DNA from: CAYMSF01 sp964542255
Lineage (GTDB): Bacteria > Verrucomicrobiota > Lentisphaeria > Victivallales > Victivallaceae
Assembly: GCA_964542255.1 (NCBI GenBank)
Contig: CAZITV010000012.1
Span: 1 to 32,670, forward strand
Reading direction: 5' to 3'
Length of the DNA stretch: 32,670 nt
The number at the start of each line of letters is the position of its first letter. Position 1 is the first letter of the stretch. The notes under the pieces were generated by a model. That model was given only the letters and a program-made list of their open reading frames with translations, had not been told where the DNA came from and did not search any database. The translations under genes were made by a program, and so were the position numbers. Shown here one piece after another: positions 24,139 through 32,478 of the stretch.

Positions 24139-24606
24139 TCAATAACTGGTTGAATGCCTAGTGGAACCAAATAAGTCATTGAGATGGCTCATCGCTATTT
24201 CTTGTGCCAAATCAATGCAATTCATAATATCCCGAATAGATATCAATGCAATAATTTTGCCATCTTCAATCAGAGGTATATGACGAATGTGATAGTCACG
24301 CATACGTCTTACAATATCGGTAACTTCATCATTAACATTTGCAGTAATCATTTCCCGGCGCATGACATCGGCAACCTGCACTTTACTAAGATCATCATAT
24401 TCTGCGCAGCAGCGCATAATATCTTTTTCAGAGATAATTCCGGCATAAACGCCTGGTTCAGGAATTTCTTTTTCAACCAACGCCGCACCGATGCTGGTCT
24501 TATTGAACAAAGTAGCAGCTTCTTTTATGGTAAGATTATACTGGATTGCAAAAACCGGCGGGGTTTTACGGCGTATTCTTTCGGCTAACACTTTGACCAT
24601 TTTCAT
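24139..24606 (-). CDS. Tandem CBS-domain protein
   Basis: The 155 residues consist almost only of two CBS modules, about 15-75 and 80-140. Typical pieces are LTIKEAATLF, AGIISEKDIMRC, VADVMRREMITA and HIRHIPLIEDGKIIALISIRDIM. Such stand-alone Bateman modules bind adenine nucleotides (AMP, ATP, SAM) and sense energy state for a partner. No partner is fused. AGGAGA lies nine bases before the ATG, the strongest ribosome site in this stretch. It lies 123 bases after the GT4 gene and may be a separate unit with hrpB. The ligand is not predictable from sequence. Confidence 0.9.
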   Translation of the reverse strand: MKMVKVLAERIRRKTPPVFAIQYNLTIKEAATLFNKTSIGAALVEKEIPEPGVYAGIISEKDIMRCCAEYDDLSKVQVADVMRREMITANVNDEVTDIVRRMRDYHIRHIPLIEDGKIIALISIRDIMNCIDLAQEIAMSHLNDLFGSTRHSTSY

Positions 24607-24729
24607 AACAACTCTCCTATGTTTTTAACAACTAAAGAACAAATTACTGTTCTGAACAATATACTTTAAACAAGATAATATCATAAAATATTATAAATTA
24701 AAGTCAAAATTATCAATATGATAAAAAAA

Positions 24730-25767
24730 TCAAGAAAAATTCTTTTTGATTACTTCCAAGAAGGTTGGATAATAATATTGTATCGAATATTTAAACGATG
24801 AAGCACGTGCCGCAGTTGCGGTTTTATTATATGTTTCGGTTGAACTATTGAGTTTGATTAACGCATTCACCCATTCTTGAGTGTCATTGACCAAAAAACC
24901 ATTTTCACCATGCTGAACAATATTACAATTCTCCCCAACCGGACTCGCAATGACGGGTAATCCAGCAGCGAAATACTGAATAATTTTAAATGCAGATTTT
25001 CCTTTGGAAAAGTCATCATCTGCAAGCGGCATTATTCCGACATGTGACCGAATTAAATATTCCACTTCAGACTCTGGCGACCATTCAACAAAACGCATAT
25101 TTACTCCGTCAATTGCTAATTCGCGCAAATTATTTCCCGCAACAACTAATAATTCAAATTTGACGGCAACCGACATTTTTCTCAGTGCCGTGGTGATTTG
25201 CTGAAGATATTTATATGTCATTGGTGTACCAATCCATACCACAGTAAAACGCTCAAATTTAGGAAAATTGATTTGGTATAAATCCAAGTCCACAACGGTT
25301 GGAATTTTAACGACATTGGGATTAAGCGCCCCGATTTTTTTAAATAAAAATTCGTTGGCGGCGATAATGCAATCAGCATTTTTTATTAGCCTATCAAATT
25401 TTTTCACCAACATTGGATTAGAGGCATACTTCATCCAAACATTGTCATCATAATTTAAAATGTAGCGTTTATTGAATAAAAACATCCGACTGACCCAATA
25501 TGGTAAATATGGAAATAACTCGTATTCGAGCAGAATAAATTTCGCGCTAAATATAACTTTTATAAATCTGCGCAAATATGATTTTAATATCATTAACGGA
25601 TTAATCCGCTGCCGGGTATAAAGCCGCTTTAAATAATTATTATCTAAAAATGATGAAATAGTTATATCGTAGCCGGATGCGCGCAACCGGTCAGCATATA
25701 AGTAAAAACGATAACGGCTGGAGGCCCCCATAGTATTATATCGAGGAAATATTGTTATTTTTTTCAT
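24730..25767 (-). CDS. GT4-family (GT-B fold) glycosyltransferase
   Basis: The 345-residue protein has two Rossmann-like halves. The C-terminal donor-binding half carries VVWIGTPMTYKYL (~173-185), EYLIRSHVGIMPLADD (~235-250) and SAFKIIQYFAAGLPVIASPVGEN (~258-280, in parts), the GT4 nucleotide-sugar loop. In many members EX7E occupies this place; here the first Glu is replaced by a Lys/Gln-containing segment. It probably adds a sugar to a cell-surface glycan in the cytosol. It is 13 bases downstream of the GT2 gene, forming a pair. No membrane span is evident. Confidence 0.85.
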   Translation of the reverse strand: MKKITIFPRYNTMGASSRYRFYLYADRLRASGYDITISSFLDNNYLKRLYTRQRINPLMILKSYLRRFIKVIFSAKFILLEYELFPYLPYWVSRMFLFNKRYILNYDDNVWMKYASNPMLVKKFDRLIKNADCIIAANEFLFKKIGALNPNVVKIPTVVDLDLYQINFPKFERFTVVWIGTPMTYKYLQQITTALRKMSVAVKFELLVVAGNNLRELAIDGVNMRFVEWSPESEVEYLIRSHVGIMPLADDDFSKGKSAFKIIQYFAAGLPVIASPVGENCNIVQHGENGFLVNDTQEWVNALIKLNSSTETYNKTATAARASSFKYSIQYYYPTFLEVIKKNFS

Positions 25768-25780
25768 TTAATCCAGATAC

Positions 25781-26521
25781 TCATGATGTACAAATATTAT
25801 TCAATATTTTAATACAGTTTTTGATAATTTTCAAACAAAATACTAGTACTGCCACAAATGGTGATTGTCCATATCGCAATTTTACATGTAATTCATCTGT
25901 GAGTGAGCGCAATATATCTCTTGAAGCCATCCCGCCGCCACGAAAAAAAGCAATTTGTTCTGGCAAATACAGAGGTTTGATGCCATAGCTGTGAATAGCA
26001 CGATACATAAAATCATAATCACCAAGCAATTTAAAATCAATACTGTACATGCCAACTCTGTCATATACAGAACGCGGACAAAACATTGAAGGATGCGGAG
26101 CAAATGCACCCAGTTTTAGATTTCGCTCCCTCCAGCCGGCTATCTGACCATCCTCATACAATACATCGCCCCAAAAAATATACTGGTCAAGCGGTTTATT
26201 TTCGAATGCTTTTATCACCTTGTCAAATGCATTCGGAAAGTAATAATCATCAGAATTAATAATACCGATAATTTCTCCAGATGATTTTGCGATACCCTTA
26301 TTGATTGCGTCATACATACCATTGTCTGGCTCGCTAATCCAGCCAGACAAATATTTTTCGTATTTTTTTATGATTTCAATGGTGCTGTCATTTGAGCCGC
26401 CATCGATTATAAAATATTCGAAATTTATATACCCCTGATTAATCACGCTTTGAATAGTATCTTCAAGATATTTTTCACTATTCAGTGTTACCGTAATTAT
26501 CGAAAGTTTTATGTTTTGCAT
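25781..26521 (-). CDS. GT2 glycosyltransferase (WcaE/WfgS-like)
   Basis: The 246-residue GT-A enzyme begins KLSIITVTLNSEKYL. IIDGGSNDST (39-48), SEPDNGMYDAINKGI (~64-78) and IINSDDYYFP (~87-96) are the donor-binding and Asp-rich motifs. The EPDxGxYDAxNKG block is typical of the WfgS/WcaE-like group of surface-glycan enzymes. The C-terminal ~25 residues are hydrophobic and basic, possibly a membrane-associated helix. AGGG is about 10 bases before the ATG. It lies 39 bases after the HAD gene and 13 before the GT4 gene. The two transferases likely act in one surface-polysaccharide pathway. Confidence 0.88.
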   Translation of the reverse strand: MQNIKLSIITVTLNSEKYLEDTIQSVINQGYINFEYFIIDGGSNDSTIEIIKKYEKYLSGWISEPDNGMYDAINKGIAKSSGEIIGIINSDDYYFPNAFDKVIKAFENKPLDQYIFWGDVLYEDGQIAGWRERNLKLGAFAPHPSMFCPRSVYDRVGMYSIDFKLLGDYDFMYRAIHSYGIKPLYLPEQIAFFRGGGMASRDILRSLTDELHVKLRYGQSPFVAVLVFCLKIIKNCIKILNNICTS

Positions 26522-26560
26522 GAAGTCAAACCCTATTCACCGCAGTATTGGACTTAAAAA

Positions 26561-27223
26561 TTACGGACAAATTGCCTTTATTTCACGCTGCTCAAGACAA
26601 AGATAAACAAACTCCAAAAAAGTCTCAACTTTAAATTCAAAAGATTCATCGCGGTGTTCGCCGATGCCATATTTTGCAAAACAGCGCTGCATACCAGCAC
26701 GACGCGCTGCTTCCAAGTCAGTATAATGATCGCCAACCATCCAGGAAAACTCTGCTTCTGCACCAACATTTTCAATAAAACAGAGCAGCGCCGCAGGGTC
26801 AGGTTTTAGTGGAAAATTACCGTCTCCTCCTACTATCATCGAAAAGTATTGACTTATGTGCAAACCTTCCAGTATTTTCTCTGTTGCGCTCTGGGGTTTA
26901 TTGGTAATTACAGCCATTGGTATTGAGGCGTTATGCAATAGTTTAAGTCCATCTTGAACACCAGGGTACAGCGTGGTATGATTCAAGCTGTGTGTATAAT
27001 AATAATCCAACATAACTGTAACAGCTTTTTCTTGAGGTAAGCCAGTACCAGTTAATGCCCTCGATACCAACAATTTTACCCCGTTACCGATATATTTAAT
27101 GACCTCAGCAAATGGCAGGGGCGGCAGTGAATAATATTCGCGCATATAATTAACCGCTATAACTAAATCTTGCTGCGAATCAATCAATGTCCCGTCCAAG
27201 TCAAAAATAACGCATGTACGCAT
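26561..27223 (-). CDS. HAD-superfamily phosphatase (phosphoglycolate phosphatase-like)
   Basis: This protein contains all four HAD motifs in order: FDLDGTLIDS (7-16, nucleophile Asp), VITNKPQ (~108-114), KPDP (~142-145) and MVGDHYTDLEAARRAG (~163-178). The cap domain is the small helical type of Gph. The true substrate could be phosphoglycolate or another small phosphate. I chose ATG 27223 (220 residues) rather than the longer frame from 27298, as the HAD motif starts right after it and the longer frame would overlap tsaD. It follows tsaD by 25 bases, in the same operon. Confidence 0.9.
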   Translation of the reverse strand: MRTCVIFDLDGTLIDSQQDLVIAVNYMREYYSLPPLPFAEVIKYIGNGVKLLVSRALTGTGLPQEKAVTVMLDYYYTHSLNHTTLYPGVQDGLKLLHNASIPMAVITNKPQSATEKILEGLHISQYFSMIVGGDGNFPLKPDPAALLCFIENVGAEAEFSWMVGDHYTDLEAARRAGMQRCFAKYGIGEHRDESFEFKVETFLEFVYLCLEQREIKAICP

Positions 27224-27248
27224 ATTTGAAAATATATTCCTGTTATAA

Positions 27249-28316
27249 TCAAAGTACAAATGGTGCTGCGGTAATCTGCGGCAATCGCGAGAACGCATCT
27301 AAATTAAGGTCCGAAAATTTACCTTGTTTAAAGAAATGTTCAGCTAAACCTGCAACCATGGCAGCATTGTCAGTACAATATTTACGCTGAGCCAATAATA
27401 ATTTCGTGGTACCGGCGCGTTTAGTTAACTCTCCGCGCAGCCTGGAGTTGCAGGCGACTCCACCTGAAACAACAATTGCTCCGGCATTAAACTCAAGCGC
27501 GGCCGCAATAGTCTTGCGGCAAAGAACATCGACTATTGCCTCCTGATATGAAGCTGCGGTATCCTTCAAAAAAACTTCGTCCAATCTATTTTCAGCTTTG
27601 TTAACATGGTATAGCAACGCAGTTTTGACACCGCTAAAACTAAAATTATATTTATGTTCTTCAGGCAATGCTTTACCCGCAGCTCCGGTGAGCGGTCTAG
27701 GGAAATTAAATTTACTAGGATTACCCAATGCCCCGATTTTATCAATTATAGGACCGCCTGGATACCCCATTCCCAATAATTTTGCAGCCTTATCTAATGC
27801 TTCCCCTGCGGCATCATCAATAGTTGTACCAACAAGTTTGGCGCGACCGTCCGCATCAATGAGCAGCAAGGCTGTATGACCACCGGAAACAACCAGTGAG
27901 ATTAACGGAAATATATCCGGGGTTGATAGAGTTTTTTTACCATCCTCGTCAAGAAATGCTGCATATATATGGGCAATAAAATGATTAATACCAATCAATG
28001 GCTTGTTTATCTGTAAAGACAGTCCTTTTGCGAAATTAAGGCCAACGAGCAATGCCGGCATTAATCCCGGACCGCATGTCACTGCAATCGCATCAATTTG
28101 CTCAAAACCGATAGATGCTTCATCCAGAGCTGCGTGAACAACCGGATTTAATGCCACCAAATGTTCTCTGGCTGCCAACTCCGGCACAACTCCGCCGTGC
28201 ACTGCATGCTTGGATATTTGAGAAGCGACGATATTACTTAAAACGATGTGCCCATCACGTACAACTGCTACGGAAGTTTCATCACAGCTTGTTTCAATAC
28301 CTAAAATTAAACCCAT
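27249..28316 (-). CDS. tsaD: tRNA N6-adenosine threonylcarbamoyltransferase
   Basis: TsaD transfers the threonylcarbamoyl group to A37 of ANN-decoding tRNAs. The 355 residues show ILGIETSCDETSVAVV at the start, the Fe/Zn-binding H112-x3-H116 in NHFIAH, VSGGHT (143-148), GGVACNSRLR and YCTDNAAM. These are the ASKHA nucleotide-site blocks and the third metal ligand Asp. The ATG has only a weak ribosome site. TsaC is at 16454; TsaB and TsaE are not in the window. It lies 49 bases after the isochorismatase-like gene. Confidence 0.97.
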   Translation of the reverse strand: MGLILGIETSCDETSVAVVRDGHIVLSNIVASQISKHAVHGGVVPELAAREHLVALNPVVHAALDEASIGFEQIDAIAVTCGPGLMPALLVGLNFAKGLSLQINKPLIGINHFIAHIYAAFLDEDGKKTLSTPDIFPLISLVVSGGHTALLLIDADGRAKLVGTTIDDAAGEALDKAAKLLGMGYPGGPIIDKIGALGNPSKFNFPRPLTGAAGKALPEEHKYNFSFSGVKTALLYHVNKAENRLDEVFLKDTAASYQEAIVDVLCRKTIAAALEFNAGAIVVSGGVACNSRLRGELTKRAGTTKLLLAQRKYCTDNAAMVAGLAEHFFKQGKFSDLNLDAFSRLPQITAAPFVL

Positions 28317-28365
28317 AATAAATTATCCGACGAACTTAATAGTTTTGAAGCGGCATTAACATAAA

Positions 28366-28914
28366 TTAGCGGATCAATTTAGAAATACTCTTAAATGCCG
28401 GATGGGTAGAACCACGCATTAGCATAAATAAATATGCTTCAACGGTAGTTATGACCGCCCCCTGGTGGAGCAGCAGCGAAATTGCGTTATTCTTGTCGGA
28501 TAACGACCGTGAACTTACGGTATCCTCAAGTATAAACACTTGATAATTACGGCTTATAGCATCAAGTGCGGTTTGCAGGACGCACACGTGCGTTTCTACA
28601 CCCGTTACCGCAATACTTAAGCGCCGTTTAGCATTAACCGCAATTGAGAAATTTGGTTCGCCAAAACAGGAGAAGGATGTTTTTTCGATTATCGGCATTT
28701 TGCCAGTCAAACATACTCTTAATTCCGGAATGGTATTTCCCAGCCCATGCGGATATTGCTCGGTAACAATTACGTCAAGATTAAGTAATTCTGCGGCCTG
28801 CAGCAATATTTTTTGACGAGCGACAATCAGTTCGGTGTTAATGATAGATTTAAGAAGTTTCTCCTGCATATCGACCAAGATGAGTGCAGCAGTTTCGGCA
28901 TTGGGATAATTCAT
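28366..28914 (-). CDS. Isochorismatase-like cysteine hydrolase
   Basis: The 182-residue alpha/beta protein carries the family triad: D15 in LVDMQ, K78 in EKTSFSCF, and the nucleophile C111 in TGVETHVCVLQTALDA. The non-prolyl cis-peptide site before the Cys helix is conserved. YcaC- and nicotinamidase-like members hydrolyse amides or imides; the lack of the metal-binding triad of nicotinamidase (no D-x-H cluster after D15) makes that less likely. The substrate is unknown. It starts three bases after the stop of the response-regulator gene, so the two are translationally linked. Confidence 0.88.
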   Translation of the reverse strand: MNYPNAETAALILVDMQEKLLKSIINTELIVARQKILLQAAELLNLDVIVTEQYPHGLGNTIPELRVCLTGKMPIIEKTSFSCFGEPNFSIAVNAKRRLSIAVTGVETHVCVLQTALDAISRNYQVFILEDTVSSRSLSDKNNAISLLLHQGAVITTVEAYLFMLMRGSTHPAFKSISKLIR

Positions 28915-28917
28915 AAT

Positions 28918-29307
28918 TCAACCAGTGATTAATCTATTTAATAAGCCAATAAAATGCTCGACATCGAAATCCTGTCCCTTGAAAATAATTTCACTGCATA
29001 GTTCTTTTACGTGATTTAATTCGTTGGGGGAAGAGGTTAAACCTGTGACCGCAATGATGGGCAGATTTTTCAATTTCGTGTCGTTTTTAATAAATTCAAT
29101 AACTTCCCAGCCTGAACAAACAGGCATTAACAAGTCAATGATTGCCAAAACGACAGGTTGCTGCTGCAAAATTCTGATTGCTTCATCGCCATTCGCAGCC
29201 GTAACAACATCGTACCCTGCCCCTTTTATTACCCGTTTATAAAAACTTACCAAAATTTCGTCGTCGTCACACACTAAAATTCTTTTTTTTGATAACTGTT
29301 CTGCCAT
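28918..29307 (-). CDS. Single-domain response regulator (CheY-like receiver)
   Basis: The 129 residues are only a receiver domain. D14/D15 in VCDDDE form the acidic pocket, D58 in IIDLLMP is the phosphate acceptor, T88 in AVTGL and K110 in IIFKG complete the switch. No output domain follows, so it acts by protein contact or as a phosphate shuttle. ATG 29307 is preferred over TTG 29319, because GGAGG lies at 29313-29317, overlapping the latter. No histidine kinase is in the window; this is an orphan. It is first in the long minus-strand run and tightly coupled to the isochorismatase-like gene. Confidence 0.93.
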   Translation of the reverse strand: MAEQLSKKRILVCDDDEILVSFYKRVIKGAGYDVVTAANGDEAIRILQQQPVVLAIIDLLMPVCSGWEVIEFIKNDTKLKNLPIIAVTGLTSSPNELNHVKELCSEIIFKGQDFDVEHFIGLLNRLITG

Positions 29308-29312
29308 ACAAC

Positions 29313-29317
29313 CCTCC
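29313..29317 (-). promoter_or_regulatory. Ribosome binding site of the response regulator
   Basis: The minus strand reads GGAGG five bases before ATG 29307. It would lie inside the coding region if TTG 29319 were used, so the shorter start is the right one. Confidence 0.8.
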
Positions 29318-29433
29318 AAATGATATATTACTGAGTTGAAATGTACATCATAAAATATATTTATGCAATAAATGCATTATTATTGTATCAAATTTCTTTC
29401 AGCAAAGATACAGCCGGAATAAATTACAAAGAA

Positions 29434-30411
29434 TCAATCATTGGCGCGTTGCAGTAAATCGTAATATTCCGGTGTCGTCATCTTTTTGTAAAAATCAGCG
29501 TATTTATCACGGTTAACTGAATCCTGCCGCAAAGCAATTGCCGTGCGGGGATGCTCATTGAGAATTCCGGTAATCATGTAGGGAATAATATAGCCCCATT
29601 CAATTTTTTCACGCAATGGAATGAATACTTCTTCGATAACCTGCAAGACTGGCTCAATCGAGAATTTGGGATTTTTAAGAAAACTGAGTAACAGCTCCAT
29701 AGGACAATTACCAGGTCCTCGGCCTATACCATAAACTGTCGCATCAAGATAATTGGCCCCTTTACGAATTGCCTCAATAGTATTAGCAAAAGCCAATTGC
29801 TGATTATTGTGTGCATGAATGCCAACTTCTTTATTTGGCAAATTATCATTAAAAGTTTTAACCAAATAATGCACTTCTTCTGAATATAAAGAGCCGAAAC
29901 TATCAACAATATTAACTGCTGTAACAGGCGCTTCTGCTGAAATTTGACGCAAACCTTCTTCTAATTCGAAAGTTGCGGCCGTGGAAATAGCCATAATGTT
30001 AATAAAAGTTTCATAGCCTTTTTGGTGGCAATGGTTTGCAAGGCTGATGGCTTTATCTATATCTTTGACATAAGTAGCTACACGAATAAAATCCAGCGGG
30101 CTTTCTGAACAAGGCCGAATATCTTCTTCTTCAACCCTGCCAATATCAACCATTACCCCAAGTTTCATCGCTGTCTCTGTATCTTGAATAATTTCACTAA
30201 CATCTTCATCAGTAGAAAATCTCCACGGTCCAAATTCTCCCGGGGCAAATAACTTTTTTGAAGCTCGATAACCGATTTCCATATAATCAACACCGGCAGC
30301 ACTTAACCCCAAAAACACTTTTCGAACCATTTCATGGCTAAATTGCCACTTATTAATCAATCCGCCGTCACGAATTGTGCAATCGACTACCTTTATCTCT
30401 TTTCTGTACAT
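29434..30411 (-). CDS. HMGL-like (DRE-TIM) aldolase-family protein
   Basis: The 325-residue TIM-barrel protein begins VVDCTIRDGG (8-17), the DRE-TIM metal and base motif, here D-C-T-I-R-D. GIHAHNNQQLAFAN (~197-210) supplies the metal-binding H199 and H201. GIGRGPGNCPMELLL is the G-x-G-R-x-x-G-N lid segment. It resembles 4-hydroxy-2-oxovalerate aldolase catalytic domains more than isopropylmalate or citramalate synthase, and has no C-terminal regulatory domain. Such aldolase-like genes often sit in surface-glycan loci; the actual substrate is not known. AAAGGGG precedes the ATG. It is downstream of the leader region at 30640-30855. Confidence 0.83.
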   Translation of the reverse strand: MYRKEIKVVDCTIRDGGLINKWQFSHEMVRKVFLGLSAAGVDYMEIGYRASKKLFAPGEFGPWRFSTDEDVSEIIQDTETAMKLGVMVDIGRVEEEDIRPCSESPLDFIRVATYVKDIDKAISLANHCHQKGYETFINIMAISTAATFELEEGLRQISAEAPVTAVNIVDSFGSLYSEEVHYLVKTFNDNLPNKEVGIHAHNNQQLAFANTIEAIRKGANYLDATVYGIGRGPGNCPMELLLSFLKNPKFSIEPVLQVIEEVFIPLREKIEWGYIIPYMITGILNEHPRTAIALRQDSVNRDKYADFYKKMTTPEYYDLLQRAND

Positions 30412-30639
30412 TATTGCGCCCCTTTAATTTTTATAATAATAAATAAATTGCTGACATTTGACCGCTGCTAAATAAGTAAACAAAAAATATATTCTTTATA
30501 TACAAAAAATCAAATCAATTTGTATCAAAATTCAACAACCATTTTTAAATTTAATGATAATCAATAAGGTAATTGTCGACGCAAACACTAACCGAAAGTC
30601 ATGAGGTAATTTTACATTTTCGAGGCGGTATTCAAACTG

Positions 30640-30759
30640 CTATACCCGGAATGTCTCGCGCCGTTTGACCATGCCAATCCACAACTGGAAAGCGGCACTA
30701 AGCCAATTCACTATTAAATTCAGTGAAAGGTTTACACCATGAATGAAAAAAATAATCAT
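30640..30759 (-). CDS. Possible 39-residue small protein or leader peptide
   Basis: A perfect GGAGG (30766-30770) lies six A residues before an ATG at 30759, the best start signal in this gap. The frame reads MIIFFIHGVNLSLNLIV and ends RRETFRV before TAG (30640-30642). It has a hydrophobic first half and a basic end, suggesting a small membrane peptide or a translated leader. It lies 228 bases upstream of the aldolase-like gene. No homologue is recognised. A longer overlapping frame (30698-30895) starts with TTG, has no Shine-Dalgarno and runs through the hairpins, so I favour this one. Confidence 0.4.
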   Translation of the reverse strand: MIIFFIHGVNLSLNLIVNWLSAAFQLWIGMVKRRETFRV

Positions 30760-30766
30760 TTTTTTC

Positions 30767-30812
30767 CTCCAGATGGGCGGTTACATGGGGAAAAAACGCG
30801 CGTCCCCTGGAG
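30767..30812 (-). promoter_or_regulatory. Anti-Shine-Dalgarno pairing in the leader
   Basis: On the minus strand CTCCAG (30807-30812) is complementary to CTGGAG (30767-30772), which contains the GGAGG of the 39-codon ORF. GGGG (30804-30807) can also pair with CCCC (30787-30790). Both pairings overlap or conflict with the terminator hairpin at 30791-30831, so the RNA could switch between a fold that hides the ribosome site and one that stops transcription. This is inferred from complementarity only. Confidence 0.35.
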
Positions 30813-30831
30813 ATGCTTTGGGCGCGCTTTT
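30791..30831 (-). terminator. GC-rich hairpin terminator downstream of the cardiolipin synthase
   Basis: GCGCG (30798-30802) pairs with CGCGC (30823-30827) and CCC (30804-30806) with GGG (30820-30822), with one bulged base. On the minus strand the stem is followed by TTTTTT (complement of A6 at 30791-30796), and on the plus strand by TTTT. It lies ~130 bases past the cls stop. A second hairpin, GCGTGC/GCACGC with a TTAC loop, is at 30840-30855. Confidence 0.6.
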
Positions 30832-30960
30832 CCTGTAACGCGTGCTTACGCACGCTGAAAACAGCAACTATATTAAAGGCAACATAGCACAACAATGAAA
30901 AGACTGTTTACACAAAATTACTGACACAGCCTATTGTAGACATTTATGAAAGAGTGCTGA

Positions 30961-32478
30961 CTATAGAATTGGTGCAAGCAATGCACTTAAGTTTTCTGCA
31001 AGCTTCACAACTGTCGGTTTATTATCAACTTCGCACAAATTGACAATTCGGCTTTTTAACATTTCTTTTTCAAATTGTTTATTTAGCCTTTGAATAAACA
31101 CAGTATCATCTACCGTGAAATCTAATTCGTAGTTTACCCGAAAACTGCGCAGGTCGCAGTTGCTGGAACCCATGTACGCCCAGGTATTGTCAACCAGCAT
31201 CGCTTTAGCATGGCAAAACTCCTCCTGCCGCATAAATATCTTTACTCCGCCATTAAGCAGCTGACGATAAAAACTTTGAGCAGCCCAACCCGCTATTTTA
31301 TGGTTATTGTTTTCCGGAACAATGATTTTTACGTCAACACCCCGGGCAACCGCCATACAGAGTGATTCTAAATATGAACGAGATGGAACAAAATACGGAG
31401 TCATTATCCATAACGATTGTCTGGCAGTTGCCGCCGCAATAAAATACGCTTTCTGTGTGGCATTGGGAACCTGTCCCGGACCGCCAGCGACAATACCAAT
31501 ATTCGCATCTCCGCATTTAGTTAATTCAGGAAATTCTAACGGCAGAATTTCATCACGGAAATCTTTTGTTCCACTGCAGGCAAATAACCAGTCACGAAAA
31601 AATTTTAGATGAAATTGCGAAACTGCCGGCCCGCAAATCCGGCAATGCAGGTCATGAATGTGTTTGCGTCTTGGTCTATTTTTGATGTATTTGTTCGCGG
31701 CCGCGATGTTTATGCCGCCGACAAAGGCTATTTTTCCGTCAATTACCAACAACTTACGGTGATTGCGCTGTTGAATCAACCATGGAGAAAATAGCTTAAA
31801 TTTGTCAAAAGAACGAATACTTAAATTTTTGTTTTTACGTTCGCAGTAACGCTGAAAGAAGTGGTAGAATGAAGCCCAGAAACTGCCAAAACCATCGTAA
31901 ATAACCTTGACATTAACTCCCTCGTCAGCCTTTTTCTCAAGAGCATCAAAGAATTCCTTGCCAATCGGATCATTGGTGATAATAAACGACTGCATGCGGA
32001 TGCTGACCTTTGCGTTATAGATTGCCTCAAGCATTGCAGGGTAGGCCGCGGTGCCGTCTTCAAGCAGCTCAATTTGATTGCCGGAAAGTAAACAATACTC
32101 CTTGCAGGCTGTATCATAAATTTCTCTGTCACTCAAAATATTTTCAAACATTTTGGAGTATTCAAGACTTTTAATGCCAGCATAATAATTATTGGAATTG
32201 TTTAATAAATTGGTAAATTGTTGTTGCGGATTGATCAGCAGTATATCATTTATTCCACGTTTGAACATCGCCAGTCTGGCGTTCATCTTGCCAAATCGGT
32301 TGATGCCAAAAATAAGATAAAGAGCTATACCGGCAATGGGGACGATAATGATAATGAATAGCCACAGCAACGCACTTGCCTGTTCTTCATGTTTCTTTAG
32401 TAAAATATGCATTCCAACAAGAACTTCTGCCAATACAAAACTGCCGTATATTGTCAAATAAAAAAAGTCATCGAACAT
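30961..32478 (-). CDS. cls: Cardiolipin synthase (phospholipase D family)
   Basis: Cls condenses phosphatidylglycerol into cardiolipin at the inner membrane. The 505 residues start with two hydrophobic segments (~5-25 and 36-58), the usual anchor. Two HKD motifs follow. The first is NHRKLLVIDGKIAFVGGINIA with H240, K242 and D247. The second is CHAKAMLVDNTWAYMGSSN with H423, K425 and D430. RQSLWIMTPYFVPS (~353-366) precedes the second HKD, as in ClsA-type enzymes. The ATG has only a distant GGAG. A GC-rich hairpin terminator lies downstream. It is the last complete gene in the window. Confidence 0.95.
   Translation of the reverse strand: MFDDFFYLTIYGSFVLAEVLVGMHILLKKHEEQASALLWLFIIIIVPIAGIALYLIFGINRFGKMNARLAMFKRGINDILLINPQQQFTNLLNNSNNYYAGIKSLEYSKMFENILSDREIYDTACKEYCLLSGNQIELLEDGTAAYPAMLEAIYNAKVSIRMQSFIITNDPIGKEFFDALEKKADEGVNVKVIYDGFGSFWASFYHFFQRYCERKNKNLSIRSFDKFKLFSPWLIQQRNHRKLLVIDGKIAFVGGINIAAANKYIKNRPRRKHIHDLHCRICGPAVSQFHLKFFRDWLFACSGTKDFRDEILPLEFPELTKCGDANIGIVAGGPGQVPNATQKAYFIAAATARQSLWIMTPYFVPSRSYLESLCMAVARGVDVKIIVPENNNHKIAGWAAQSFYRQLLNGGVKIFMRQEEFCHAKAMLVDNTWAYMGSSNCDLRSFRVNYELDFTVDDTVFIQRLNKQFEKEMLKSRIVNLCEVDNKPTVVKLAENLSALLAPIL

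Noticed and set aside
27224..27298. 25-residue N-terminal extension of the HAD phosphatase
   Set aside because: It overlaps the end of tsaD and is basic and unlike HAD proteins, whose motif starts right after the internal ATG.
30698..30895. 65-codon minus-strand frame in the cls-aldolase gap
   Set aside because: It starts with TTG without a ribosome site and runs through two GC-rich hairpins. The 39-codon frame has a far better start.
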